Part shown: piece after piece, positions 1 through 9,094 of the stretch
Position numbering within the stretch: the stretch's first letter is position 1
Layout: every line of letters begins with the position of its first letter
NCBI RefSeq assembly: GCF_000983115.1
Contig: NZ_CGIH01000018.1
Span: 62,001 to 126,000 of the forward strand
DNA from: Syntrophomonas zehnderi OL-4
GTDB lineage: Bacteria > Bacillota > Syntrophomonadia > Syntrophomonadales > Syntrophomonadaceae
Length of the DNA stretch: 64,000 bases
Reading direction: 5' to 3'
The notes under the pieces: model-generated
What the model was told of the DNA's origin: nothing
What the model saw: only the letters and a program-made list of their open reading frames with translations
Database searches by the model: none
Position numbers and translations under genes: made by a program

Positions 1-604
1 GCGCGATAAGCTGCCAATCTTTCTTGTCCTGCTCCAAAAGCTTCCTGATGTCCTTTACCAACCGGGCATAGTTGTATGTTGAGCTGTCTTTATCAAGCAC
101 TTCCTCAGTCTTTTTTGGCGTCTTTACATTGGCAATACCAGCATAATCTTTTTCACGAACCAGTACCTTGCCCATGGCAATCCATTCCCTGATCAGAAAC
201 AAGGTTTGCTGTTCATCCTGAATACCCAAGGTATCGGCTGACTCTTGATAAGCCTCATATATAGACTGATAGCCGTCCATCTCAAACATTCTCAGTGCTT
301 TACTGTCAAGCCGGGGAAAGATATCCGTCAGGGTCCAGCTGATTAAATCCGCATTTTGCTCGACATCAAAGGGCAGACAAGCAGCCTCCTTTTGCAGCAA
401 AATCAATATTTGCCGGTTCTGGTGCTGGCGTATGAATTGGCGTAACGATAATTCCCCCTGAAAACTGACCACTGCAAAATCCTGTTTCAGCAGGTCAAGC
501 AACAAGGGATCGCTCCCCAACTGATCCGGGTCATTGACAACCATCAATTGACTGTAGGACCGTTTGGCCTTATCAAGTAAAATATCAAACCACTTTTTCA
601 TCAT
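1..604 (-). CDS. pglZ: BREX-3 PglZ, N-terminal part (partial, cut by window edge)
   Basis: The frame stays open from an ATG at 604 to the window edge, about 201 codons, so the 3' end is missing. The protein starts MMKKWFDILLDKAKRSYSQL and reads on with helical, moderately charged sequence. The ATG overlaps the upstream helicase stop in an ATGA arrangement, a sign of translational coupling. The family call rests mainly on position: in type 3 BREX the order is brxF, brxC, pglXI, brxHII, pglZ, brxA, and this gene follows the helicase. PglZ is an alkaline-phosphatase-superfamily protein present in all BREX types and needed for phage exclusion. Its catalytic region would lie outside the window and cannot be checked. 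BrxA should follow beyond coordinate 1. Confidence 0.8.
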   Translation of the reverse strand, partial: MMKKWFDILLDKAKRSYSQLMVVNDPDQLGSDPLLLDLLKQDFAVVSFQGELSLRQFIRQHQNRQILILLQKEAACLPFDVEQNADLISWTLTDIFPRLDSKALRMFEMDGYQSIYEAYQESADTLGIQDEQQTLFLIREWIAMGKVLVREKDYAGIANVKTPKKTEEVLDKDSSTYNYARLVKDIRKLLEQDKKDWQLIA

Positions 605-2397
605 ACAAACTCCACATAGGCAATTTGTTCGCAATTCAGTGACGGGATCAATTGTCTTCTCCTGCGGGACTGCAATTGAAACCTCCTCATCTCTTCCTGT
701 AATTCATTTAGCCTGGCGTTACGAATGTTGTCAACTGCAATGCGCAGCAATGCTTGTTCGCGGGCCTGGAAATAGGCCTGTCGGCTTTCTTCCTGCTTAC
801 GAATCTTATCCTCCAGATTTAAGGTTTCTTCATAGTAAATCGATTCGGCCAGCCGTTCGGCATTGTTCTGCCCTTTCTCCATCAACAGGTCCCAATCCAG
901 CCCAGGTTCAATTTTAATTAGATCCCGTACCCGCTCCGGCATTTCCTGAAAATATTTTGAGATCCGGGAATGATACTGCCCGGCTGCGCTAATAAAACAG
1001 GGAATGATGAACAGCCTCTCCCGATCTACATAGTTGTTCAACTTTAGCTTATATATAAAAAGGACGCCCGTCTCCCCGGCAAATTTACCTTCTTCCACCT
1101 GCATCCGGGCGCTTATGTCCATGGTCAATTCCTGGGCTGCTTTGGCAGATACAGTCATCATATAGGGATGGCCTGGCCCCAGTAGATCACATTCTTCCTT
1201 CTCCAGTGCCTGACTTTGGTGGAATATCACGTTTTTCCAGTGCTTGCCGCTGACCATGGTCTGATTCTGTTCTTGCCGGGCCAGGTTGTAAAACTTGCTT
1301 ACATATTCACTGACCGCCGCGTAAAGCTGCAGCTCAATCGCATCCTCGGCTTTATCACGGCTAATTTTGCACAGGGAGGTTATGCGCTGTTTAAATAGCC
1401 GCTGACCTTGAAAGTCCACCACCGCCCGTTTATTGTTGCGAACGGTTATGGCTTTCACGTTTTCAGGATTAAGATCACAGCCGCGGTAGAAGCGATGGGG
1501 ATCAATCAGGCTTAACAAATACCGAAAGCGAACTGAATCACCCTGATGAGGTGTAGCCGAAAGCAGCAGAAAGCAGGGAGCCGTTTCGGCCAGGACCTTC
1601 CCTGCTTTAAAACGAGCGGTTTCCTCACCGCTCATGTCTTTGGTTAGTTTATGGGCTTCATCAAAAATCACCAGATCAAAACCTGCCTGCGCCGCTGCTT
1701 CGCTGACATGTTCATTATGCCAGCCGCGTCTGCGCAAGGCTGTTTCCTGGATCTCCTCATTCATCTTCTTGGGTTTGATAAAATCAAGTGAGGTAATGAT
1801 GCGATCCTTTAATCTCCATATGTTGGTACTCTGCCCATGCAGTTGCTTTAATGTCTGCACCGTTTCCCGGTCGTATATCGCAAAATCTTCGTCGAACTTC
1901 TGCCGCAGCTCTTCCTGCCACTGCAAACAAAGACCTGAAGGAGCCACGATGAGAACCCGCTCGACCATCCCCCGAGCCTTTAATTCTTCATAAATCAGGG
2001 CGGCTTCGATGGTTTTGCCCAGTCCCACCTCATCGGCAATCAGGACCCGGGGCGAGGGCTGGTTCAATACATATTTAACCGCCAAAAGCTGATGCGGCAA
2101 GGGAAGAATCTTAAAATTGGCAGCTGTCTGCAGACCATCGCTGGTATAGGATGCCTGCAGCTGCTGGTTAAAAAGACGCAGTAGAAAGCGGCGGGCTGGT
2201 GAAAATTGCTGTTGCCGGACCATCTCCTCAGGAGATTGAACCGTCAGCAATTCATTTGCGGGAAAGCTAATAGTCTCCCCCCTACCGGCAAAAAAGACCT
2301 CCACATAATTATGTTGAAACAGCTTCTGCTGTCCGACAATTACCCCGAGGCCTTTTTCAGCCGCTGCCTGGCAGCGAACCTGGTCGCCGATCTTCAT
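601..2397 (-). CDS. brxHII: BREX-3 helicase BrxHII, internally deleted (second RecA domain missing)
   Basis: This is a 598-residue SNF2/HepA-like helicase. The first RecA domain is intact: Walker A (DEVGLGKT, about residues 122-129), the DEAH box (246-249) and motif III (SAT, 280-282, followed by PHQGD). In this family a helicase C-terminal domain with motifs IV-VI should come next. Instead, residue about 380 (ending QEQNQTM) runs straight into sequence typical of the far C-terminus (LLGPGHP about 405, then a charged coiled tail). No Q/R-rich motif VI or motif V is present. I infer an in-frame deletion of roughly 300 codons near nucleotide 1257, which would abolish ATP-driven translocation. 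The start abuts the pglXI stop with no gap, behind a GTGAGGA Shine-Dalgarno. Confidence 0.85.
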   Translation of the reverse strand: MKIGDQVRCQAAAEKGLGVIVGQQKLFQHNYVEVFFAGRGETISFPANELLTVQSPEEMVRQQQFSPARRFLLRLFNQQLQASYTSDGLQTAANFKILPLPHQLLAVKYVLNQPSPRVLIADEVGLGKTIEAALIYEELKARGMVERVLIVAPSGLCLQWQEELRQKFDEDFAIYDRETVQTLKQLHGQSTNIWRLKDRIITSLDFIKPKKMNEEIQETALRRRGWHNEHVSEAAAQAGFDLVIFDEAHKLTKDMSGEETARFKAGKVLAETAPCFLLLSATPHQGDSVRFRYLLSLIDPHRFYRGCDLNPENVKAITVRNNKRAVVDFQGQRLFKQRITSLCKISRDKAEDAIELQLYAAVSEYVSKFYNLARQEQNQTMVSGKHWKNVIFHQSQALEKEECDLLGPGHPYMMTVSAKAAQELTMDISARMQVEEGKFAGETGVLFIYKLKLNNYVDRERLFIIPCFISAAGQYHSRISKYFQEMPERVRDLIKIEPGLDWDLLMEKGQNNAERLAESIYYEETLNLEDKIRKQEESRQAYFQAREQALLRIAVDNIRNARLNELQEEMRRFQLQSRRRRQLIPSLNCEQIAYVEFV

Positions 2398-4932
2398 CTA
2401 TAGGTCCTCACCGGTTTTAAAACGGGCAAACTCTACAAAATCGTTGATCTGGGAATCATTTTCGATAATCTTGGGATCGAGGCGTTTAGCCACATCGATT
2501 ATATCTTGATAGCGTTTTTCCTGGTATGCCTGGGTAAAACCGAGGACAATGGCCTCTTTACGGACTCCTTTTATCTTCTTGGTGCTGGTCCGGGCAGCAT
2601 TAATTACTTGATCAAAGCTGCGCAGGAGATCACGCTGCCGCTGCGCTTCGATCTTCTCTTCCTCTTCCCGGGTCCGGGGCCGGCGGTAGCTGCCATTTTC
2701 CATTATAAAGTTTTGATCCAGTAGTTCACGAAGTTCTGGAATCTCATCCTCTACTCCGCTTATCATCTTGCGGGAGGCAGTATATATATCACTGTAGGTC
2801 TGGGGAGTTTCTAGAAATTGATAAAGCCATACAATAAGCGACTTTTCATCTGTAACAAAAAGCAACTGTTCTCCGCTCTTTATCTCTCGAATCTTGTCCA
2901 GTCCCTGCGCCTTCTTCCACTCTTCATAGTCCAAGACCTGGTCATCATTAAACCAGAAACCATCGATTAACTTGAAGTGGTCTCTGAGCATGCCATAAAA
3001 CTCACGAGCATTCATACGAAAATCATATCCGCGATGAAAATAATGTGCCAGCATCTTTGAGTAGAGCATTTGATCGGTACGTTCGATATTTATTTCTACC
3101 GGTAGGTGATCAAGATGCTCCTTTACAAATTCTATTTCTAATCCTTCTCCTGCCAATCGCAGGAAATGTTCTTCAAATTCTTTTTTAGGCTTATAAGCAT
3201 TAATAACCAGGTCATTTTTAACCGCCCCGGCTGATGTTACTTGTTTAAAGCTACCTTGTTTTTTATCAAGAACTGTAACCTGTGCCACTATAAAACCTGC
3301 TTTGGTCATGGCGTCCCGAATAGCATTCCACACTGAAGCCTTAGAATTATGGAAAACAACTGTGATCCATCGATTTGGTTTCAGAATACGATACATTTCT
3401 TTAAAACAAGATGTCATTAGTTCCTTATATTCATCTAGCCCTTTGAGCTGAACATCATTCATAATAGCTTCAGGTTTATTATTGGTAAATACTTTTAGCC
3501 ATGCTTCCCAGAGAAAATTAAGCTCTGAGTACATTATGTTATCACCAAAAGGTGGATCAGTAAAAATATAATCAATACTATTATCGGAAATCGGTAGATC
3601 AGTAGCACTCTGTGTAGAAATTACCGCTCTATTTGGTACTTTACTTATTTCTCGCAAACCATCCGATAAATATTTTAAATTTCGCTCAACAGTAAGAATA
3701 ACATTAGGTGGGGTAGTCAACGAAGATACATATAGTGTCCCAGCTAAAGGTCCCCCTCCTTTTTTATCAGGTCTAAATCTCCGCATTCTTGATAGATAGA
3801 AATTAGATGCTGAATGAGCTAAAATAATCCGGTTTCTTATATTCTTACTTGAGTTCTGAAACCAATGCCAAAAAGCTGCCATGGTCCAAAGATTAGCTTT
3901 AGAATAAAAATGATGGACATGAGTAATTCCTAATCTATCATTTCTCCTAGATTCATCACCTTCTGGCATACGATCTGTAGGAAACCAATAGGGAATTGCC
4001 ATTGAATCAATCTTTTTTAGCATCTCCTTATCAAACTCACCCGGCGGGTTATCAACTCGCTTTTTTCCTACCTTGCAATTAATGAGCACCGGCACTTGTT
4101 TTGCCTGGATTACATCTTGGCCAATAATAGGATCAAAGTGTTTTACCATCGATGATTGACTTTCTCTTTTTGTTATTTCTGCTTGGCAATGTGTACACTT
4201 ATATGTATCAAGTATTTTACGCCTGTCTTTATCCCACGCTACATTAGAAAAAACATACTCATTTTTACAATATGGACATATAAATACATCTGACCAGAGG
4301 ACAAAGTTTACACGACCTTTTTTACCATCAGTATGCCTGGTTTCATACATCCACCCACATTCTTCCTCAACCTGTTCAACGATTCTTGCTGACTCTGAAT
4401 TGAATTCTCCTATATCAACAGGAGTATTATAATTATAGGCAACTAATGAAGCAGCCGGTGAAAGATCTGACAAAATCGCTCTTCTCCCCACCATCTGGGC
4501 GGCAACCCCGGTCATGCCAGTTCCACAGAAGCCATCAAAGACTATATCCCCTGGCTCTGTATAATGTTCAATAAAAGGCATAATCGCCTTGTGAGGTACC
4601 TTGGTATGATATGAATGTGCATTATATATTGGATCATTTTTGCCTTCACTTACATCCGCCACAAAAGGTGCCCGCTTGTATTTATCCTTTTTTGCATCAT
4701 AGGGCTTGCCATAACGAGCAATATAATCATTAATATATGGATTCGGACAAGCCGTATAATAAGGCGGGTCCGATAGGGCCAGGATATCCTCATCCTTACC
4801 TATAGGGAACCCATCAATATTTCGCACTGAATCCAGCAGTTCCGCCAGGGGACGGCAGGACTCAGCAAACTCATCCTTTGCTTTAGGCTTTTTAGCTTCT
4901 TTTTCAAATGCCAGTTCTGACTGTTTGGCCAT
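2398..4932 (-). CDS. pglX: BREX-3 adenine-specific DNA methyltransferase PglXI
   Basis: This 844-residue protein is the site-specific N6-adenine methyltransferase that should mark host DNA in type 3 BREX. It has a DPPY catalytic tetrad near the N-terminus (about residue 55, SDPPYYTACPNPYI). A SAM-binding glycine motif lies near residue 134 (DGFCGTGMTG). A second DPPF element (FTDPPFGDNIMYSEL) sits in mid-protein. Two CxxC pairs (CPYC...CTHC, about residues 219-246) look like a zinc ribbon. The order of motifs (IV before I, with an insertion) matches DUF1156-like methylases. It lies 3 nt downstream of brxC. Neighbouring genes suggest it protects self DNA. With the helicase damaged, modification may be the only activity left (inference). 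Confidence 0.88.
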   Translation of the reverse strand: MAKQSELAFEKEAKKPKAKDEFAESCRPLAELLDSVRNIDGFPIGKDEDILALSDPPYYTACPNPYINDYIARYGKPYDAKKDKYKRAPFVADVSEGKNDPIYNAHSYHTKVPHKAIMPFIEHYTEPGDIVFDGFCGTGMTGVAAQMVGRRAILSDLSPAASLVAYNYNTPVDIGEFNSESARIVEQVEEECGWMYETRHTDGKKGRVNFVLWSDVFICPYCKNEYVFSNVAWDKDRRKILDTYKCTHCQAEITKRESQSSMVKHFDPIIGQDVIQAKQVPVLINCKVGKKRVDNPPGEFDKEMLKKIDSMAIPYWFPTDRMPEGDESRRNDRLGITHVHHFYSKANLWTMAAFWHWFQNSSKNIRNRIILAHSASNFYLSRMRRFRPDKKGGGPLAGTLYVSSLTTPPNVILTVERNLKYLSDGLREISKVPNRAVISTQSATDLPISDNSIDYIFTDPPFGDNIMYSELNFLWEAWLKVFTNNKPEAIMNDVQLKGLDEYKELMTSCFKEMYRILKPNRWITVVFHNSKASVWNAIRDAMTKAGFIVAQVTVLDKKQGSFKQVTSAGAVKNDLVINAYKPKKEFEEHFLRLAGEGLEIEFVKEHLDHLPVEINIERTDQMLYSKMLAHYFHRGYDFRMNAREFYGMLRDHFKLIDGFWFNDDQVLDYEEWKKAQGLDKIREIKSGEQLLFVTDEKSLIVWLYQFLETPQTYSDIYTASRKMISGVEDEIPELRELLDQNFIMENGSYRRPRTREEEEKIEAQRQRDLLRSFDQVINAARTSTKKIKGVRKEAIVLGFTQAYQEKRYQDIIDVAKRLDPKIIENDSQINDFVEFARFKTGEDL

Positions 4933-4935
4933 GAT

Positions 4936-7900
4936 TTATTCGCCATCCTTTTCTGCTTGCTTAATTCTAATCTTTTCCAAATCCTTGCCTGCTACCAGCA
5001 TTTGCTTGAATTCATTTAAATTCCGCTCCAGGCTGTAGTAATCCAGGACCTGTGATTCCTTGAACAGGTGCTCCATAAGTTTTTTCGGGTTTAATTCAAT
5101 AATCTCCAGTTCATCAAAGAGATGATTCAGTGCTTTCACCAGGGTAGTCGTAATCACCTCGGGCAGGGTTCCGTTTTTCAATATATAGCTGATCTCCTGT
5201 TTTTCATCCGCCTGGAGATACTGAATATTATCCTTGTAATTGTTCACCTCGGTAAGGATGTTACTCTCCCAATCTTTCCAAGATGCCTCAATACGTTCTT
5301 CAATAACATCCAATCTTTGTTTTAAATCAACCCTATAACTGCTGGGAAAATGACAACGGAGGCACATGGCTTCATTCTCAAGAAGCTCCAGTTTAAAATC
5401 ATCGCAGCGCAGGTTGCCGGCATTTATAATCCCGTTTTCCACATTGGCAAACAAACGCTTGTCTAGAATCCTGACGTTTTTTAACAGCAAAAGGTTTTTA
5501 TATTTTTGATCAGCGGTAATCGTTTGCAGGCGACTCCAATCAACCTTGGAACCAACACAGCGTTCGTGTTCTTTATAATAAGCTGCCTGATATTTTTTAC
5601 GCACCTGCTGGAGTTTCCCCAAGAGAGGCTGACGTCCGGCTGGATCAATCAGCTTTTCGGCATCAGCCAAGATCGCCAGAGCATCCGTAAGCATTTCCTC
5701 CAGACCGTCCACCTGAATGAATCCAGGAAAATCGCGGATAACCTGCTTCACTTTTAAACCATACTCCAATTCAGTTTTGATTTGGTTGGAATACATCTCA
5801 TACAGGGTTACCAATTGCTGAAGCACCTGTGCAGCTTCGGCAATGGTCTGAATTTGCTCCTTGGGATAGACGATCTTTTTTAGGTCAGCCGGGGTTTTGA
5901 CTCCATCAAAGTCGTTTAATGGCAAGTTGCTTAAATTAACGTGCCTGGCTTTCAACCCATTGACATCCACTACATCCCGGTGCTGCAGTGAAATGTTCGC
6001 CAGTCGGACCTGCACCTGTTCGCATTGTTCCTTTATCTCCAGATAACGGGTACGAAAATCCTGGACTGCTTCACCGCGTTTATTGGTTTTTCTCAATTTG
6101 GCTGCCTGGTCAGGCGCTATGCCGATGGCTATGAAAAGTTCAATCAGCGGCTGCGGATTAATTTCACTTTCAATGAACAGGTATTTTATATTGCCAAAGG
6201 CATCCAAACCGCTGGCAAACACCTCGGATACTTCCGAAGAACTGATCGTCTTCCCTCCGGCAGCTTTTAAAGCAATCTCCCCATTGTAGGTAAGCACCAC
6301 CAGAACAAAGCTAGTCATTAAGGGATGATAGCCATAAGGAGCTTGTTCCAATTTGCTGATAAGCTTTTCTACGTCTAGATTCTTGCCGTTTTGTTCCCTC
6401 GCATCCTGCAGAATATTTTGAACGATTTCTGATTGTGCGGTATTTAACTGCCCGCTTTGATCCACCAGATCAAGCGCGCTTAAAATTGCCTTACTGCCTC
6501 CAAAGAGGGATTGAACACCGTTACGATTGATAAGATCCCTGATCGCTCCGGAAAATTCCCCCTCTATATTATCCCGGCTGATCAACTGCGGGAAACGAGG
6601 ATGTTTGGGGTAAGTAGCCTCAAAGTATGGCTGCAGCAAAGTTGGTTTCAATTCAGAAAATAACTCATCAAAATTCCTAAACTCTCTGGATATCAGGCTT
6701 TTAATGGATTTTTTCTCCTTGCCGATTTCAATCATACCAGACTCCAAATAGGAACTGACTAAAGCAGCAATAAATTCTTTGCGAATACCAACCAATCTTT
6801 TTTCCATAATACTGACCTGATATTTCTCCGCAATGAGGAGGTATACCGCAGCCAGTTTTTTCAGCAATGCCTGCGCTTCTTCACTCAAGGAACCGCTGCA
6901 GACGATGCGGTTAGGAGCAGCTTTGTATCGATTCTTGGAACAGAACGGGGAGACAAAAACCAGTTGATAATCTCCGTTCTCGGCAACGATTTCACCCCTG
7001 CCGGTTTCATAGATAAACAAACCGTTGCGAAATGACCGCCGGGTGGTCCAGGTACAGGTATCCAGGTATCCTCCCGCAGGTAATTCCACTCCCAGCATGA
7101 GCTGGTCTCTTAGAATAGAGATAATTCTCTCATCTTGAATAGCATCCGGCAGATTATCGCTTCTTCTTTCAATGACCTGATCGTAATCAATCTGAACCGT
7201 AAGATCCAGATAATAATAACCGTCTTTGGTTACACTGATGAACTGCCCATCGGTTACTTTACGCAAACGGTTCAGAACCAGACCGATTTCATCACTGGCT
7301 TCCATCATTTTATTGCCGGGCAGTACCAGGAGCGTATTGGCTAATTCTTCCAGGGTAGCTCCATTGTTATTGGTCTTGCTGAAAAGATGGAGCACCGCCA
7401 GAGCTTTGACAATTTGCCGTGCTTCTGACTGATTACGGGTATCCAGCAAATCAATTTTGCTGTCCAAAGTCTGTACTGCATTGATAACCGGTGATACTGT
7501 TTCCAAGTTCTTAACCGTGTGCTTGGAATTCATTTCATCAAAAATGCGGTCATAGGTAATCAAGCAAGGGAAGGATTCATCCAGGACTTTTTCCACTTCC
7601 TGCACGGTAAATTGAATAACTCCGCGTTTTTCAAAATACGGGAGTTCACTAAAAATCTGAATCACATAAGGATGTAAGGGAAACAGATCTATATATTCAT
7701 CCAGGTTGGCCTGAATATTGGGATAATACTTTTTATACTCATCAAAAAGTTTTCCCAGTTCCATTCTCTGTTCGGGCGTTTTATTCAGAACCCGGCGAGC
7801 AATAACCCGCTTGATATCTTCACGTTTAATGGTAATAACCTGGAACCGCTCTGATACCCTGCCAAAACTTTCGGCTTCATCTACATATTTGGGGTTCGAA

Positions 7901-8547
7901 AAAATATGTTCCTGCATGGCACCAATAAAGGTAAAGTCGCTGCTCTGCGCCACCTGACCAAGTACCCGCATGAACTGCATATCACGGGTAATTTTCTCTT
8001 TGTCCTTCTGCTTGAGAAAATCGGATATTTCGTCCATTATAACGATTAATCCCCGACTGGGGTCATCCGCTTTGATTTTATCGAGCAGATCCAGAATATT
8101 TTTCTTGTGATCCACTACTCCTTCTGTTTTGAATTCAATATCAATGGCATATTTAGCAGCCAATTGAGAGGCTACTTCAAAATAGAAGTATTGAGACAGA
8201 TCCACGTCATTGGGCTGCAGTTCCCAGTGAATGATGACAAAATCCCGTTTGATTTGCTGCGCAAGTTTTTTTAGCTCTTTATCCTGGATGTATTGACGTA
8301 ATTTTGGCTCAGTTAAAATTGAAATCAAAAAAGCCAGCAAATGTGATTTACCAGAACCGTAACCGCCCACAATCTGGGCAGCCTTATGCTGCGGTGCATT
8401 TATGTCTTCAAGGAGATGAACCAGGTATTCCTGCATATCCTTGGATATGACGTACTTTTCAACCATCGCCTGCTTGTCGTCAATGGCATCAATATCAATT
8501 ACTTCTTTTATTTTCTCAAAGTTCAATAGCTCACGAACTTTTATCAT
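4936..8547 (-). CDS. brxC: BREX-3 ATPase BrxC (DUF6079 / PglY-like)
   Basis: This is a 1203-residue ATPase of the BrxC/PglY family. The Walker A motif is clear at residues 61-68 (GGYGSGKS). A Walker B-like segment (LIVIMDEISDFL) appears near residue 177. The long C-terminal half contains charged helical segments and a CxxC-like pair (MCLRCHF). Start: ATG at 8547 sits 6 nt after a perfect AGGAGG; an in-frame upstream ATG at 8574 has no comparable site. BrxC is the large AAA-like core component of BREX systems. It is followed 3 nt later by the methyltransferase gene, so the operon is tightly packed. No frameshift or gap is visible. Confidence 0.88.
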   Translation of the reverse strand: MIKVRELLNFEKIKEVIDIDAIDDKQAMVEKYVISKDMQEYLVHLLEDINAPQHKAAQIVGGYGSGKSHLLAFLISILTEPKLRQYIQDKELKKLAQQIKRDFVIIHWELQPNDVDLSQYFYFEVASQLAAKYAIDIEFKTEGVVDHKKNILDLLDKIKADDPSRGLIVIMDEISDFLKQKDKEKITRDMQFMRVLGQVAQSSDFTFIGAMQEHIFSNPKYVDEAESFGRVSERFQVITIKREDIKRVIARRVLNKTPEQRMELGKLFDEYKKYYPNIQANLDEYIDLFPLHPYVIQIFSELPYFEKRGVIQFTVQEVEKVLDESFPCLITYDRIFDEMNSKHTVKNLETVSPVINAVQTLDSKIDLLDTRNQSEARQIVKALAVLHLFSKTNNNGATLEELANTLLVLPGNKMMEASDEIGLVLNRLRKVTDGQFISVTKDGYYYLDLTVQIDYDQVIERRSDNLPDAIQDERIISILRDQLMLGVELPAGGYLDTCTWTTRRSFRNGLFIYETGRGEIVAENGDYQLVFVSPFCSKNRYKAAPNRIVCSGSLSEEAQALLKKLAAVYLLIAEKYQVSIMEKRLVGIRKEFIAALVSSYLESGMIEIGKEKKSIKSLISREFRNFDELFSELKPTLLQPYFEATYPKHPRFPQLISRDNIEGEFSGAIRDLINRNGVQSLFGGSKAILSALDLVDQSGQLNTAQSEIVQNILQDAREQNGKNLDVEKLISKLEQAPYGYHPLMTSFVLVVLTYNGEIALKAAGGKTISSSEVSEVFASGLDAFGNIKYLFIESEINPQPLIELFIAIGIAPDQAAKLRKTNKRGEAVQDFRTRYLEIKEQCEQVQVRLANISLQHRDVVDVNGLKARHVNLSNLPLNDFDGVKTPADLKKIVYPKEQIQTIAEAAQVLQQLVTLYEMYSNQIKTELEYGLKVKQVIRDFPGFIQVDGLEEMLTDALAILADAEKLIDPAGRQPLLGKLQQVRKKYQAAYYKEHERCVGSKVDWSRLQTITADQKYKNLLLLKNVRILDKRLFANVENGIINAGNLRCDDFKLELLENEAMCLRCHFPSSYRVDLKQRLDVIEERIEASWKDWESNILTEVNNYKDNIQYLQADEKQEISYILKNGTLPEVITTTLVKALNHLFDELEIIELNPKKLMEHLFKESQVLDYYSLERNLNEFKQMLVAGKDLEKIRIKQAEKDGE

Positions 8548-8576
8548 GGTCTTCCTCCTCATTCCATACTGCAAGG

Positions 8577-9032
8577 CTAAAACTCAACATCTTCTATTTT
8601 ACTATGAATAAGCTCACTGAGATCTATCTCTGAATAATCCTCCCGTCCCGGCTCTGAATAGCGCACCCGTTCCCCATAAACCTGGCCGTTCATAATAACA
8701 ATTATTTCTTTCTCCCGGGATTTGTATTTGAAAGCCCCTACCGGATTTAATCTACCTAACTCAGGAGAAAAGAGTATGCTGGTATCATAGAGTATGACCT
8801 GATCCGGCAGCTCCTTAAACCATTCCTTTATAATCCTGCCAATCCGCAATTTTCGTTCATTCTCAGGGATACGCTCGACCAATTCCAAAATATGATCAGT
8901 CACATTAAAGGCTTGCCAGCCCTGTGGTGCCAAAGCCCCAGTAATTTTCTCATACTGCCTGGCGTTATCAATAATGACCAGCATCTTATAGTAATTACTG
9001 CGATTCTGTTCCAATAATATTTCCAGTTTCAT
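8577..9032 (-). CDS. brxF: BREX-3 protein BrxF
   Basis: This is the first gene of the BREX operon. The 151-residue protein starts at ATG 9032, 7 nt after AGGAGG; an in-frame extension to 9068 has no ribosome site. The C-terminal segment (Walker B-like VILYDTSILF, then RYSEPGREDY) fits the BrxF family diagnostic of type 3 BREX. BrxF is usually described as a P-loop protein, but no GxxxxGK[ST] motif is visible here. The corresponding strand-loop reads MLVIIDNARQYEKI, so nucleotide binding is doubtful. brxC begins 29 nt downstream. A TATAAT-like -10 lies upstream near 9070-9076 on the minus strand, with only a weak -35. Confidence 0.82.
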   Translation of the reverse strand: MKLEILLEQNRSNYYKMLVIIDNARQYEKITGALAPQGWQAFNVTDHILELVERIPENERKLRIGRIIKEWFKELPDQVILYDTSILFSPELGRLNPVGAFKYKSREKEIIVIMNGQVYGERVRYSEPGREDYSEIDLSELIHSKIEDVEF

Positions 9033-9094
9033 TGTAAAACCTCCTGATCTATATAATTTATACTGCAATTATAATCATTGATTAAATAATACTC

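Noticed and set aside
564-917. Plus-strand frame of 117 codons
   Set aside because: Antisense to the BrxHII helicase and PglZ start; no ribosome site or recognisable protein.
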